The position numbers were made by a program, and so were the translations under genes. Below are positions 33,371 to 40,954 of a DNA stretch of 57,344 nt, in pieces. The notes below the pieces were generated by a model. It was given only the letters and a program-made list of their open reading frames with translations. It searched no databases and was not told the origin of the DNA. This DNA comes from an uncultured Eubacteriales bacterium (GTDB taxonomy: Bacteria; Bacillota; Clostridia; Peptostreptococcales; Anaerovoracaceae). Location: the NCBI GenBank assembly GCA_902778585.1, contig CACYYD010000019.1, forward strand, positions 1-57,344, in the 5' to 3' direction. The number at the start of each line of letters is the position of its first letter. The first letter of the stretch is position 1.

Positions 33371-34033
33371 CTAGATGTTGTGCGGCTTCAGTACCAGGAT
33401 ATCGCAGTCCAGGTGAATGTCGCCCGTGTTGATATAGCTGACCCTTGCCACCGTCACTTTTTTGCCCGCCTTTGTGGCAAAATCGATGAACTTCTCGATA
33501 GTGTCGATGTTCGGATATCCGAAGCCCACTATCTCAGACCTGAAGTGCATCGGGATGACCATCTTCGGAGTCGTGCGCTCTATCAGCTCCATGGCCTCCT
33601 GCATATCGTAGGTGTAGTATCCGCCTATAGGGATCAGGGCGATGTCTGCATCCTTCAGCAGTGCCATATTCTCCTCTGTCAGAAGGTCATCTATCTTCTC
33701 GCCTATGTCGCCGTAGTGGATGAGCTTCTCGCCCGTCCTCTTGTCCGTTACTATATTGATCCTGTTTTCGCCTCTGAGCGCGCCCTTTTCAGGATCATGG
33801 TATGTATCGATCGCCTCGACCCTGTACGGACTGTCGTCTCTGGTCTCAAGCTGCACGCTTTCCATGCCGAAGTGGTCATCGTGGGTGTGAGACGGAAGGA
33901 CCTTGCTCGCTACGTCCCTTATATCGTGATACCCCGGGACCGAGCCCGGCTTATACGGATCGAAAATGATCGAATAGCCCGTCTTGTCATCGTAGAGTTT
34001 GAAGCACGAGTGGCCTGTGTACCTTATGATCAT
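33371..34033 (-). CDS. Metallo-beta-lactamase-fold hydrolase (UPF0173/YtkL-like)
   Basis: 220 residues. The metal-binding motif S-H-T-H-D-D-H is near 50, GHSCF lies at the start as in the UPF0173 group, IHYGDIGE near 105, and VIPMHF near 178 supplies a later His. Substrate unknown; members of the group include acyl-AMP or lactonase-like hydrolases. It lies in a same-strand run with the cREC protein downstream and the lipid kinase upstream. Confidence 0.82.
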   Translation of the reverse strand: MIIRYTGHSCFKLYDDKTGYSIIFDPYKPGSVPGYHDIRDVASKVLPSHTHDDHFGMESVQLETRDDSPYRVEAIDTYHDPEKGALRGENRINIVTDKRTGEKLIHYGDIGEKIDDLLTEENMALLKDADIALIPIGGYYTYDMQEAMELIERTTPKMVIPMHFRSEIVGFGYPNIDTIEKFIDFATKAGKKVTVARVSYINTGDIHLDCDILVLKPHNI

Positions 34034-34044
34034 GTCTTGCTCCT

Positions 34045-34950
34045 TTATCTTATAAGTGAGATCGCGGATTTAAGAGTTCTGATCTCACATACGCCTGCGC
34101 CCTTCTCATACTCGCCGTCGAGAGTCCAGTGAGTGTTCTCGTCTATCTCGACAGTTACATCATGCGCCGAATACTTTTCTATCTGATGCGACTGGAACGA
34201 TCCTCCGAGTGTGCTTATCGCGATGTCGTTAAGCGCAAGGATGTCCCTTGGCATCTTTATCATCAGGACTTCCATGAGTCCGTCATTCATATCCACATCA
34301 AGTTTTTCGAGATTCAGTATGCCGCCTATCGACTTTGAGTTGCAGACCGCTCCGAGAACATAATCTCCTTCATGGACCTCTTCATCAGGCGTGCCCTTCT
34401 CAAGCGTGATCTTCGCGTGTATCGGGTGCAGGTTCGCAAGCTCCTTGACGCCGCCCATCACGTAAGCCGCGTGCCCGAATATATTTTTGATGTTCTGCGG
34501 GACTGAATATGTAGTCGAGGTAAAAGCTCCGAAGCTGGCAACGTAGCTGAAGTACCTGCCGTTGAAGCTGCCGATATCCACCGGAGCGGCAGTGCCCTTT
34601 ACCGCCGTGTCTGCGCAGTCCAGAATGTTTTTCGGAAGTCCCACCGAATGTGCAAAGTCGTTTGTGGATCCCGCCGGGATATATCCTATCGGAGTTGTGT
34701 GGCCGCCGCTCAGAAGACCGTCGATCACTTCATTTAGAGTGCCGTCTCCGCCGGATACCACGACCCGGTCGACCTCTCCGCCGTACTCCTCGGCAAAGTC
34801 TCTGGCATCACCGTGTCCCGTAGTCATAAGCACCTGTGTAAGGAAGCCTGCACCGGAAAATCTCCCGATGATCTCGGACATGTATTTCGGCGCCTGCATA
34901 ACTCCGGATTTAGGGTTCATGATGAAAAGCAGCTTTTTTCTGTCGTGCAT
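34045..34950 (-). CDS. Diacylglycerol kinase family lipid kinase
   Basis: 301 residues from ATG 34950 (GGAGG 8 nt upstream); a farther in-frame start would overlap the YihY gene. IMNPKSG opens the catalytic domain and GGDGTLNEVIDGL near 60 binds nucleotide; the C-terminal beta-sandwich has DIGSFNGRYFSYVASFG. DgkB-type enzymes recycle diacylglycerol to phosphatidate in Gram-positive membranes. Related YegS or sphingosine kinases have the same motifs, so the lipid is not certain. Confidence 0.87.
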   Translation of the reverse strand: MHDRKKLLFIMNPKSGVMQAPKYMSEIIGRFSGAGFLTQVLMTTGHGDARDFAEEYGGEVDRVVVSGGDGTLNEVIDGLLSGGHTTPIGYIPAGSTNDFAHSVGLPKNILDCADTAVKGTAAPVDIGSFNGRYFSYVASFGAFTSTTYSVPQNIKNIFGHAAYVMGGVKELANLHPIHAKITLEKGTPDEEVHEGDYVLGAVCNSKSIGGILNLEKLDVDMNDGLMEVLMIKMPRDILALNDIAISTLGGSFQSHQIEKYSAHDVTVEIDENTHWTLDGEYEKGAGVCEIRTLKSAISLIR

Positions 34951-34975
34951 TTCTGCGACCTCCGTAGTATTGTTT

Positions 34976-36130
34976 TTATTCAGGGTTATTCGGATCCCCT
35001 TCGTCTTCGGCAGCTTCGGCTCTTGCCTCAAGTTCCCGCTCTATTCTTTCCTTTACGTTGCGCTCTTCTTCGAGCTCCGCTATCTCGCGCTCACGCTTTT
35101 CGTCGTATCCCGGGTCAAACTTTCTGGAAGCCTTTACGGCAAGACTGTCGAGCGATCTGTCAGTCATGTCGTATTCGCCGATGATCAGCTTGTTCCACAT
35201 CTCCTCGCCTTTTGATCCGTGCTGCTTTATCAGGTATTCCTTTATCTTAGCAGGTGTGAGTCTTCCGCGCCTCATATGGATGTCCCACGACTTGTTGAAC
35301 ATCATACCTATGCAGAGCACCCAGCTTATAAGGTAGAACCACAGCATCATGGCTACGATATTCGAGAACGCACCATACAGGAGGTTGTAGTTTGTCGCTC
35401 TGGAAATATACAGGGAGTAGAACCATGTGACGATCATTATGCCTATGGTCGCGACGACCGCGCCCGGAAGTACCGCCCTGAGCGGAACACGTATACGCGG
35501 GAGCAGATAGTAATTGGCCAGTATAACAACAAAGAAGAGAATGCCGAGGACCGGAGTCCTTAAGTTGTTGATCAGATTACCCATATATGTATTCTGAAGC
35601 ACTCTTCTGGCGATCAGTTCTCCATACACATATATCACGAGAGTCGCCGCTACGACCAGGATGGATCCCATCGCGATCGGTATGGCCTTTACCCTCTCGG
35701 TGAAGAAGTTGAACCTGTACCGTCCGTAGCTTATGGTGTAAGTTGTCAGCCTCGAAAGCGAAAACGCCAGCGATGAACTCGCCCACAGAGCGAGGACGAT
35801 CATGACTACGTTTGTAAGAGCTGTCGAAGACGCCGAGAACAGTCTGAGCAGAACGCCTCCCATCTCCGTTGAAAGATGCGTCTCAAGCCACTCCTTTATG
35901 AAGTCCATCGATACATCGAAGATACCCAGGACCTGGGTAAGAACGATGAGCATCGGAACAGAGGACATAAAGAAGAAATACGCGATCTGCGCCGCAAATC
36001 CCGCATAATACTGGTCGTCAAACTGCCTCCACAGATGGAAGCAGATCTTTCTGAACCTGTCCCATGTAAGCGGAAGCTTTTTTTCGTTTTCGTGTTGGTC
36101 TGTTTCTGTGTAATCCCAGAAATCTCTCAT
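34976..36130 (-). CDS. YihY/BrkB family membrane protein
   Basis: 384 residues with about six membrane helices between 45 and 300 and a charged cytosolic C-terminus (about 320-384) rich in Glu/Arg that looks coiled. The QFDDQYYAGFAAQIAYFFFMSSVPML segment is split here across residues about 36-61 and is the family's N-terminal signature. The family was once called ribonuclease BN, an assignment since withdrawn; its function is open, with roles suggested in efflux or lipid handling. Confidence 0.85.
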   Translation of the reverse strand: MRDFWDYTETDQHENEKKLPLTWDRFRKICFHLWRQFDDQYYAGFAAQIAYFFFMSSVPMLIVLTQVLGIFDVSMDFIKEWLETHLSTEMGGVLLRLFSASSTALTNVVMIVLALWASSSLAFSLSRLTTYTISYGRYRFNFFTERVKAIPIAMGSILVVAATLVIYVYGELIARRVLQNTYMGNLINNLRTPVLGILFFVVILANYYLLPRIRVPLRAVLPGAVVATIGIMIVTWFYSLYISRATNYNLLYGAFSNIVAMMLWFYLISWVLCIGMMFNKSWDIHMRRGRLTPAKIKEYLIKQHGSKGEEMWNKLIIGEYDMTDRSLDSLAVKASRKFDPGYDEKREREIAELEEERNVKERIERELEARAEAAEDEGDPNNPE

Positions 36131-36151
36131 ATGCTGACTGCGCCCCCGGCA

Positions 36152-36811
36152 TCAGCCGAGAAGTCTTTCGAGTTCTGCAAGAGCCTTTGCTCTGTGGCTG
36201 ATCTTGTTCTTGAAGTCTGTGCCGAGCTCGGCGAAGGAGTTCTCATAGCCGTCCGGGACGAATACAGGGTCGTATCCGAATCCGCCTTCTCCCAGCTTGC
36301 ACTCTGCGATATGGCCTGTGCACTCTCCCCTCGCGACAAGCACATGCCTGCCGTCCGGCTGCTCTTCTGCAGAAGCAGGAGCACCCACGCCGTCGGGATA
36401 GATAAGAGTTATGACAGTCACAAACTTCGCGGTCCTTTCGCTTGCAGGCACGCCTTCGAGTTCTCCCAGAAGCTTTGTGTTGTTGTCGTCATAGCTGCAG
36501 TCTTCACCTGCATATCTGGCGCTGTATACTCCCGGTCTTCCGCCGAGTGCATCCACCATAAGACCCGAGTCATCAGCGATGACCGGGCTGTCGGCATATT
36601 TTTTAAGTTCAGGGTCTGCTTCTATCATATCCATGATGATGCTCGCCTTGAGCATCGAGTTTTCCTCGAAGGTCGTCCCTGTTTCTTCGATATCATCCAT
36701 AGGGATACCTGCGTCGTCACGCGAAATGACATGAAGGTCATACTTGTCCAGTATGCCCCTGATCTCCTTGATCTTATTCTTGTTCTGTGATGCTAAAATC
36801 GCTGTTCTCAT
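36152..36811 (-). CDS. rdgB: Non-canonical purine NTP pyrophosphatase (RdgB/HAM1)
   Basis: 219 residues. ASQNKNKIKEI at 7-17 binds the triphosphate, DDSGLMVDALGGRPGVYSAR near 80-100 is the family signature, and GEGGFGYDPVF plus SHRAKAL complete the site. It hydrolyses ITP, dITP and XTP to monophosphates, keeping them out of DNA and RNA. A roughly 20-residue insert (APASAEEQPDGRH) lies between the two last motifs. It lies 33 nt after the SCIFF maturase stop. Confidence 0.94.
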   Translation of the reverse strand: MRTAILASQNKNKIKEIRGILDKYDLHVISRDDAGIPMDDIEETGTTFEENSMLKASIIMDMIEADPELKKYADSPVIADDSGLMVDALGGRPGVYSARYAGEDCSYDDNNTKLLGELEGVPASERTAKFVTVITLIYPDGVGAPASAEEQPDGRHVLVARGECTGHIAECKLGEGGFGYDPVFVPDGYENSFAELGTDFKNKISHRAKALAELERLLG

Positions 36812-36821
36812 AGTTCCCTTA

Positions 36822-36830
36822 ATTGTACCA
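36822..36830 (-). promoter_or_regulatory. Extended -10 promoter before rdgB
   Basis: On minus TGG-TACAAT, ending 10 nt before the rdgB ATG, with AAGGGAACT between. The leader would be only a few bases if transcription starts at the usual distance, so this promoter is either very close or the gene is served from the maturase upstream. Confidence 0.4.
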
Positions 36831-36844
36831 TTATTTGTTTCTTT

Positions 36845-38281
36845 TCAAAACCCGGCCTGTCCGTCTCTGGCGGCTTCCATCATGAGTGCGCACTCGATGC
36901 GCTTTCTGTGGAGCATGCAGCCGAAGTCATAGACCTTGTTGATATCACCGTTTGAGTGGTAGTTGTTTGCTGCACAGCCTCCCGCACAGTACAGCCTTGC
37001 CCAGCAGTCTTTGCACTTGTCGCGGGTGTAGATGTTGTTGCCGTTCCTGAATATGTCAACGGTCTCAGGATGAGTGATGCCGTCATAGATGTTTCCGACT
37101 ATCATCTCGTCATCGCCCACAAACTGATGGCACGGATACAGATCTCCCGTAGGGGTCACGGCAAGGTACTCCGTCGCGACTCCGCAGCCGGCAACTCTCT
37201 TGTATATGCACGGCCCGCCCGTAAGATCGACAGTATAGTGATAGAAGTTGAAGCCTTTGCCCTTCTTTTCCCTGTCAAGCATCTCAAGCGCGAGCTTTTC
37301 GTATTCCTCATAGAGCTTCGGAAGAGCTTCTTCGTGAAGCGCGTAAGGAGCTGACGGATCGGCAACGACAGGCTCGATCGAAGTCTCTTTGAATCCGAGA
37401 TCTGCCATAGCCATTACGTCCGCAGCAAAGTCCTTGTTATAGGCGGTATAGGTCCCTCTCATGTAGTACTCGGAAGATCTTCTGCCCTCCGCCCTCCCGT
37501 CATCTGCGGTCCTGGCTTCGACCAGGGCTTTGAAGTTGTCCATTATGGAGTCATATGTGCCACCGCCCGACTTGCTGTGGCGCATGCGGTCATGGGTCTC
37601 CCTGCGTCCGTCCATGCTGAGCACTACGTTGCCCATCTCGCGGTTGGTGAAGTCGATCACATCCTGATCGATAAGCACTCCGTTGGTCGTAAGCGTGAAG
37701 TTGAATATCTTGTTGTACTTTTTCTCGAGCTCGCGTCCGTATGCTACGATCTCCTTGCATACATCCCAGTTGATGAGAGGCTCGCCTCCGAAGAAATCGA
37801 CTTCGAGATGGCGGCGCGTCCCGGAATGTTCGACCAGATAATCGAGAGCGCGCTTTCCTGTCTCAGCGCTCATGATACCGCTCTTGCCGGAGTAGTCGCC
37901 CTTGCCCGCAAAGCAGTATTCGCAGTCCATGTTGCAGCCGTGCGCAACGTGAAGGCAGATGGCTTTGAGGACTGACTGCTTCATCTTGATCGCGTCCGCA
38001 GCTGCCTCGAATGGATCCTCCGACCAGAGGAGCTTAGCTTCGCAGAGCTCCTTTATGTCACCGAGCATCTCCCGGGATTCATCCCGGGCAATGTCATGGC
38101 GGCACGCGATCTCTGAAGCGATCTCCTCTCTTGCATTGCTGTCTGAAAGCACGCCAACAGGGTCGCCGCTTTCATCGAGAAGAGCAATAGCATCGTATGC
38201 GACCTCATCAACAGAATGGACAGCGCCGCTGGCCGCATCAACGACCATATTGAATCCGTTTAGTTTATACTGATGTATCAT
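36845..38281 (-). CDS. SCIFF maturase, radical SAM/SPASM thioether-forming enzyme
   Basis: 478 residues from ATG 38281, giving the family N-terminus MIHQYKLNGFNMVVD. A PqqD-like recognition region (about 1-95) precedes the radical SAM site C-x3-C-x2-C (GCNMDCEYCF, about 116-123). The SPASM region carries the auxiliary clusters: GCGVATEYLAVTPTGDLYPC, then CKDCWARLYCAGGC, and a final Cys in DFGCML. Such enzymes abstract a hydrogen and join a Cys sulfur to a backbone carbon of the SCIFF peptide. The precursor gene lies 75 nt upstream. All cluster cysteines appear present, although the peptide has lost its expected donor Cys. Confidence 0.94.
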   Translation of the reverse strand: MIHQYKLNGFNMVVDAASGAVHSVDEVAYDAIALLDESGDPVGVLSDSNAREEIASEIACRHDIARDESREMLGDIKELCEAKLLWSEDPFEAAADAIKMKQSVLKAICLHVAHGCNMDCEYCFAGKGDYSGKSGIMSAETGKRALDYLVEHSGTRRHLEVDFFGGEPLINWDVCKEIVAYGRELEKKYNKIFNFTLTTNGVLIDQDVIDFTNREMGNVVLSMDGRRETHDRMRHSKSGGGTYDSIMDNFKALVEARTADDGRAEGRRSSEYYMRGTYTAYNKDFAADVMAMADLGFKETSIEPVVADPSAPYALHEEALPKLYEEYEKLALEMLDREKKGKGFNFYHYTVDLTGGPCIYKRVAGCGVATEYLAVTPTGDLYPCHQFVGDDEMIVGNIYDGITHPETVDIFRNGNNIYTRDKCKDCWARLYCAGGCAANNYHSNGDINKVYDFGCMLHRKRIECALMMEAARDGQAGF

Positions 38282-38311
38282 CTTTACCTGTGTTCCCAAA
38301 TTTAAAATACA

Positions 38312-38344
38312 TAAATAAAAACGGCGCTGCCTTAAGCAGCGCCG
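38312..38344 (-). terminator. Hairpin with T run between SCIFF and its maturase
   Basis: On minus CGGCGCTGC (38344-38336) pairs with GCAGCGCCG (38330-38322), then TTTTTATTTAT. It starts about 13 nt after the SCIFF stop. As a partial terminator it would yield much more peptide message than maturase message, a sensible ratio for substrate and enzyme. Confidence 0.85.
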
Positions 38345-38356
38345 CCGTAAAGCATC

Positions 38357-38506
38357 TTACTTTTCCTTGCGCTGCTCGCAGTGCTGGTTAGCAACGCTGC
38401 AGGAAGTCTTGCTTGCAGACTGGCACGAAGTCTGGCACTCGCCGCATCCGCCTGTGAGTTTCGACTCAGCCATATCTCTTGTTGTGATTGTCTTGATTCT
38501 CTTCAT
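38357..38506 (-). CDS. SCIFF precursor peptide, five-cysteine variant
   Basis: 49 residues from ATG 38506 (AAGGAG 9 nt upstream). The leader MKRIKTITTRDM is typical. The core reads CGECQTSCQSASKTSC at 21-36, then Cys43. In the family ('six cysteines in forty-five') residue 32 is Cys and, in the characterised peptides, is joined to Thr37 by a thioether. Here residue 32 is Ser (AGC) and residue 37 is Ser (AGC), so only five Cys remain and the usual donor is absent. The rest of the pattern is conserved at the same numbering. It has its own strong promoter. The peptide's function is not known in any organism I am aware of. Confidence 0.93.
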   Translation of the reverse strand: MKRIKTITTRDMAESKLTGGCGECQTSCQSASKTSCSVANQHCEQRKEK

Positions 38507-38544
38507 TTTGGGACTCCTTCGTTGATAGTTTTTAAGTCTTATGT

Positions 38545-38573
38545 AGCATACCATTACGGCGCTTATCTGTCAA
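38545..38573 (-). promoter_or_regulatory. Strong promoter of the SCIFF peptide gene
   Basis: On minus TTGACA (38573-38568), 17-nt spacer, TATGCT (38550-38545) preceded by TGG. A perfect -35, ideal spacing and an extended -10 point to high expression. The leader is about 35 nt. Confidence 0.85.
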
Positions 38574-38601
38574 ACCTGCGAGCGGGCATCCATGATGCCT
38601 G

Positions 38602-39777
38602 TCAGTCGCGGATATCTACTGAAAATATCGAATCGCCATCTTTTGTCTCACTGAATTTTGCCGCAGCTTCTCTCTTCTTCTCAGCCTTTCCCAGATATTC
38701 TGAATAGTCGTTTGCCGGGACTTCGATCTCGCTTACATATTCTTCATATCTTGTGGCAGGCTCATCAGCAGGCTCAGCCTTTGCCGGAGCTTCCGGAACC
38801 GGTGCAGGTTCTGGAGCAGGTGCAGCAGCAGGCTCAGGCATCGATTCAAGCCTGAAGTCAGGTACTTCAGGAGCTACGAAGTCCTCAGGGATCATCGGCT
38901 CGTCTCCGCCTACTCTAGGCACCTCGAGCGTTGCGCGGCTTTTCATCTTGTCGCTTATGTCCCCGATAGGCTCGAAAGGATGCTCCTCGTGAGCTTCCAC
39001 GACTTCCTTAGGCGCTGCCTTTATGCTGAAGTCGAATACGGCCTCTTTCTTCATATCCCTGTTGACGACTCTTATCCTGTCGGCCTTGCCGTCAGTACTG
39101 TCGGCTTTTACGAGGATATCCTTCGATTCGCCGGCTCCTATGTCGAGTGTGACCTCCTGTCCCGGAATAGGAACGCGGTCCCATCTTCTCGTGTCAGGGT
39201 TGTATGCTGTGTGGAAGAATCTGACTTTTCCCACAGTCACTTTTATCGTATAGATGCAGTCCTGATTGACGCTCGGGAGCAGGCATTCGCTCTGCTTGTC
39301 TCCAAGCTGTCCTCTCAGATTCACAGTGCCCCTTGCCGACCTGTATACAAGTCCTCTGTATTCGTTGCGCGCGTTGATCTGTTCGCTGACTATGATCACG
39401 TCGCACGGAGCGTTGTTGATGACATACTGTGCGGTCGATCCTATTGAGCTCAGCATATCTTCCTTTGAGGACTTTGTCATGACGATGAGGTCTGCGCCTG
39501 TCTCTCTGGCTGCTCTGACGATCCTTACGCCCGCCTTGCCCACTGCCGACATCGTTGACAGTTTGTATCCTTCAAGCGAAGCAGCAATAAGTGCCAGCTT
39601 ACCGTCGAGTTCACTGATGGCTGCGGCTTCTGCCTCGGACTTCACCGAGTAGCTGAGCTTTTCGTCTATCATCAGAAGGACGAGTTCAGCTTCATCAGGC
39701 CCAAAGTATTTCTTTACGTAATGCAGTGCCTTCAGGCTCCGCTGTGTTTCTTCGATTGGAAGAAGTATCTTCTTCAT
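38602..39777 (-). CDS. Universal stress protein domain fused to a beta-rich domain and a Pro/Ala/Glu tail
   Basis: 391 residues from ATG 39777 (GAGGAG upstream); an earlier in-frame start lacks a site. Residues 1 to about 140 are a UspA domain: MKKILLPIEETQRS at the start, LIVMTKSSKEDMLSSIGSTAQYVI near 105 with an altered G-S-x2 nucleotide loop, ending PCDVIIVS. Residues about 145-260 form a beta-rich module (TYKVTVGKVRFF-like strands, EVTLDIGAGES), then a low-complexity Pro/Ala/Glu stretch (about 300-345) and a charged tail. UspA domains bind ATP or sense stress. The fusion is not one I recognise, so its job is unknown. Confidence 0.75.
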   Translation of the reverse strand: MKKILLPIEETQRSLKALHYVKKYFGPDEAELVLLMIDEKLSYSVKSEAEAAAISELDGKLALIAASLEGYKLSTMSAVGKAGVRIVRAARETGADLIVMTKSSKEDMLSSIGSTAQYVINNAPCDVIIVSEQINARNEYRGLVYRSARGTVNLRGQLGDKQSECLLPSVNQDCIYTIKVTVGKVRFFHTAYNPDTRRWDRVPIPGQEVTLDIGAGESKDILVKADSTDGKADRIRVVNRDMKKEAVFDFSIKAAPKEVVEAHEEHPFEPIGDISDKMKSRATLEVPRVGGDEPMIPEDFVAPEVPDFRLESMPEPAAAPAPEPAPVPEAPAKAEPADEPATRYEEYVSEIEVPANDYSEYLGKAEKKREAAAKFSETKDGDSIFSVDIRD

Positions 39778-39821
39778 CTCTGTCTCCTCTTGTGTTATCG
39801 GTCGCCACAAATCTGCAATCT

Positions 39822-39830
39822 ATTTTACCA
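39822..39830 (-). promoter_or_regulatory. Extended -10 promoter of the stress-protein gene
   Basis: On minus TGG-TAAAAT, identical to the element before pcrA and gmk. It gives a leader of about 38 nt to the ATG at 39777. Confidence 0.55.
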
Positions 39831-39841
39831 TATGTAAGGCG

Positions 39842-40921
39842 TCATTTCAAAAAGCGTGCGTTATGCGTTAGAAGGAATATTTCGATCATTGCATAGAGAA
39901 CAAGGTAATCGTCGTCATAGGAGAGTATCACATCATTCTGAGTGTATCCCTCGTTCTCAAAGAGCAGGTTAGGCGAGCCGCCGACCACGGCCTTCAGCTG
40001 CCCATCGCGGCTTATCATGTAGTTGCAGGAAACATTTGCTCTGAGACACGACGGGAAAATTTCCGCCCTGAATTCACCGTCATCAGTAGTGCAGATAAAG
40101 CCCTCGGACTTTCCTTCCCTGAATACTTTTATCTCGCCATAGCGCTCCCCGTTAGCCATGATGTCAAAACCGGCAGACTCGACTGTCTCGCCCCTTTTGT
40201 TGAATGCCCTCGGGATCACAGACGCCATCTCATTGCCGTCTGTGTCCAGGACCCTTGCTTCAAAAGGCTTGCGGGAACTCTCGACTCTGAGCACCCGGTT
40301 CCCGTCCGAATCTCTGAAATACCCGTCCGAGGAATTGTGGTGATAGAACTTATAGAAGTCCATGTATTCAGGTACGTCTCCGCCGCCTCCGGCGAACTTT
40401 TCAATAAGCTCTGCCAGGTGCTTTACCATCATCACAGACGCAAGTTTGAAGCCAGCGAAGATCGAATACCTCTCCGGCGTCACTTCTGCCTCTTTGGCGT
40501 TGACCAGATCCTCAAAGCGGTACTCGTCATCCTCACTCCTTATGATGTTGTCAAGCATTGTTATGTGCTTTACATCTATGTACTTTTTGCTGCGCGAGAT
40601 GACGACGCAGTCCCTGAACTTTCCAGGTCCGAATACGATGCTGGTTCCAGTATATCCCTTATGCTCTGCTTTCCAAGGCTTTCCTAACGGCGTATCGAGA
40701 TCCTTCAGCTTTTCGTATATCTCATCGACGCTGAGATCTGTCTTTATGATCTTTTCATAGATGCTGCGGTCATTGAATTTACCGCCGCCCCGGTTCCAGT
40801 ATACCCCGAAAGCAAGCAGCAGTATTATCCCGCCGAAAATAAACCTGCCCACGGAAAACATGAGCACGGCAAGAAGGACCCCGAGACCTATTACAGCTGT
40901 TATTGCCCTGTCCTGTTTCAT
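39842..40921 (-). CDS. Membrane-anchored protein of unknown function
   Basis: 359 residues from ATG 40921, with AAGGAGAAGG upstream. Two closely spaced N-terminal helices (about 7-20 and 27-41) are followed by a soluble cytosolic part. From about 205 the sequence is beta-rich and repetitive (VLRVESSRKPFEARVLD, GFDIMANGERYGEIKVFREG, YMISRDGQLKAVVGG), recalling the tubby/LURP-one fold, and it ends in a helix NARFLK. That likeness is by eye only. It lies between phosphohexomutase and the stress-protein gene on the same strand; I do not know its function. Confidence 0.6.
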   Translation of the reverse strand: MKQDRAITAVIGLGVLLAVLMFSVGRFIFGGIILLLAFGVYWNRGGGKFNDRSIYEKIIKTDLSVDEIYEKLKDLDTPLGKPWKAEHKGYTGTSIVFGPGKFRDCVVISRSKKYIDVKHITMLDNIIRSEDDEYRFEDLVNAKEAEVTPERYSIFAGFKLASVMMVKHLAELIEKFAGGGGDVPEYMDFYKFYHHNSSDGYFRDSDGNRVLRVESSRKPFEARVLDTDGNEMASVIPRAFNKRGETVESAGFDIMANGERYGEIKVFREGKSEGFICTTDDGEFRAEIFPSCLRANVSCNYMISRDGQLKAVVGGSPNLLFENEGYTQNDVILSYDDDYLVLYAMIEIFLLTHNARFLK

Positions 40922-40954
40922 TTGCAGCCTTCTCCTTTGTCCCTGAGTCCGCCC

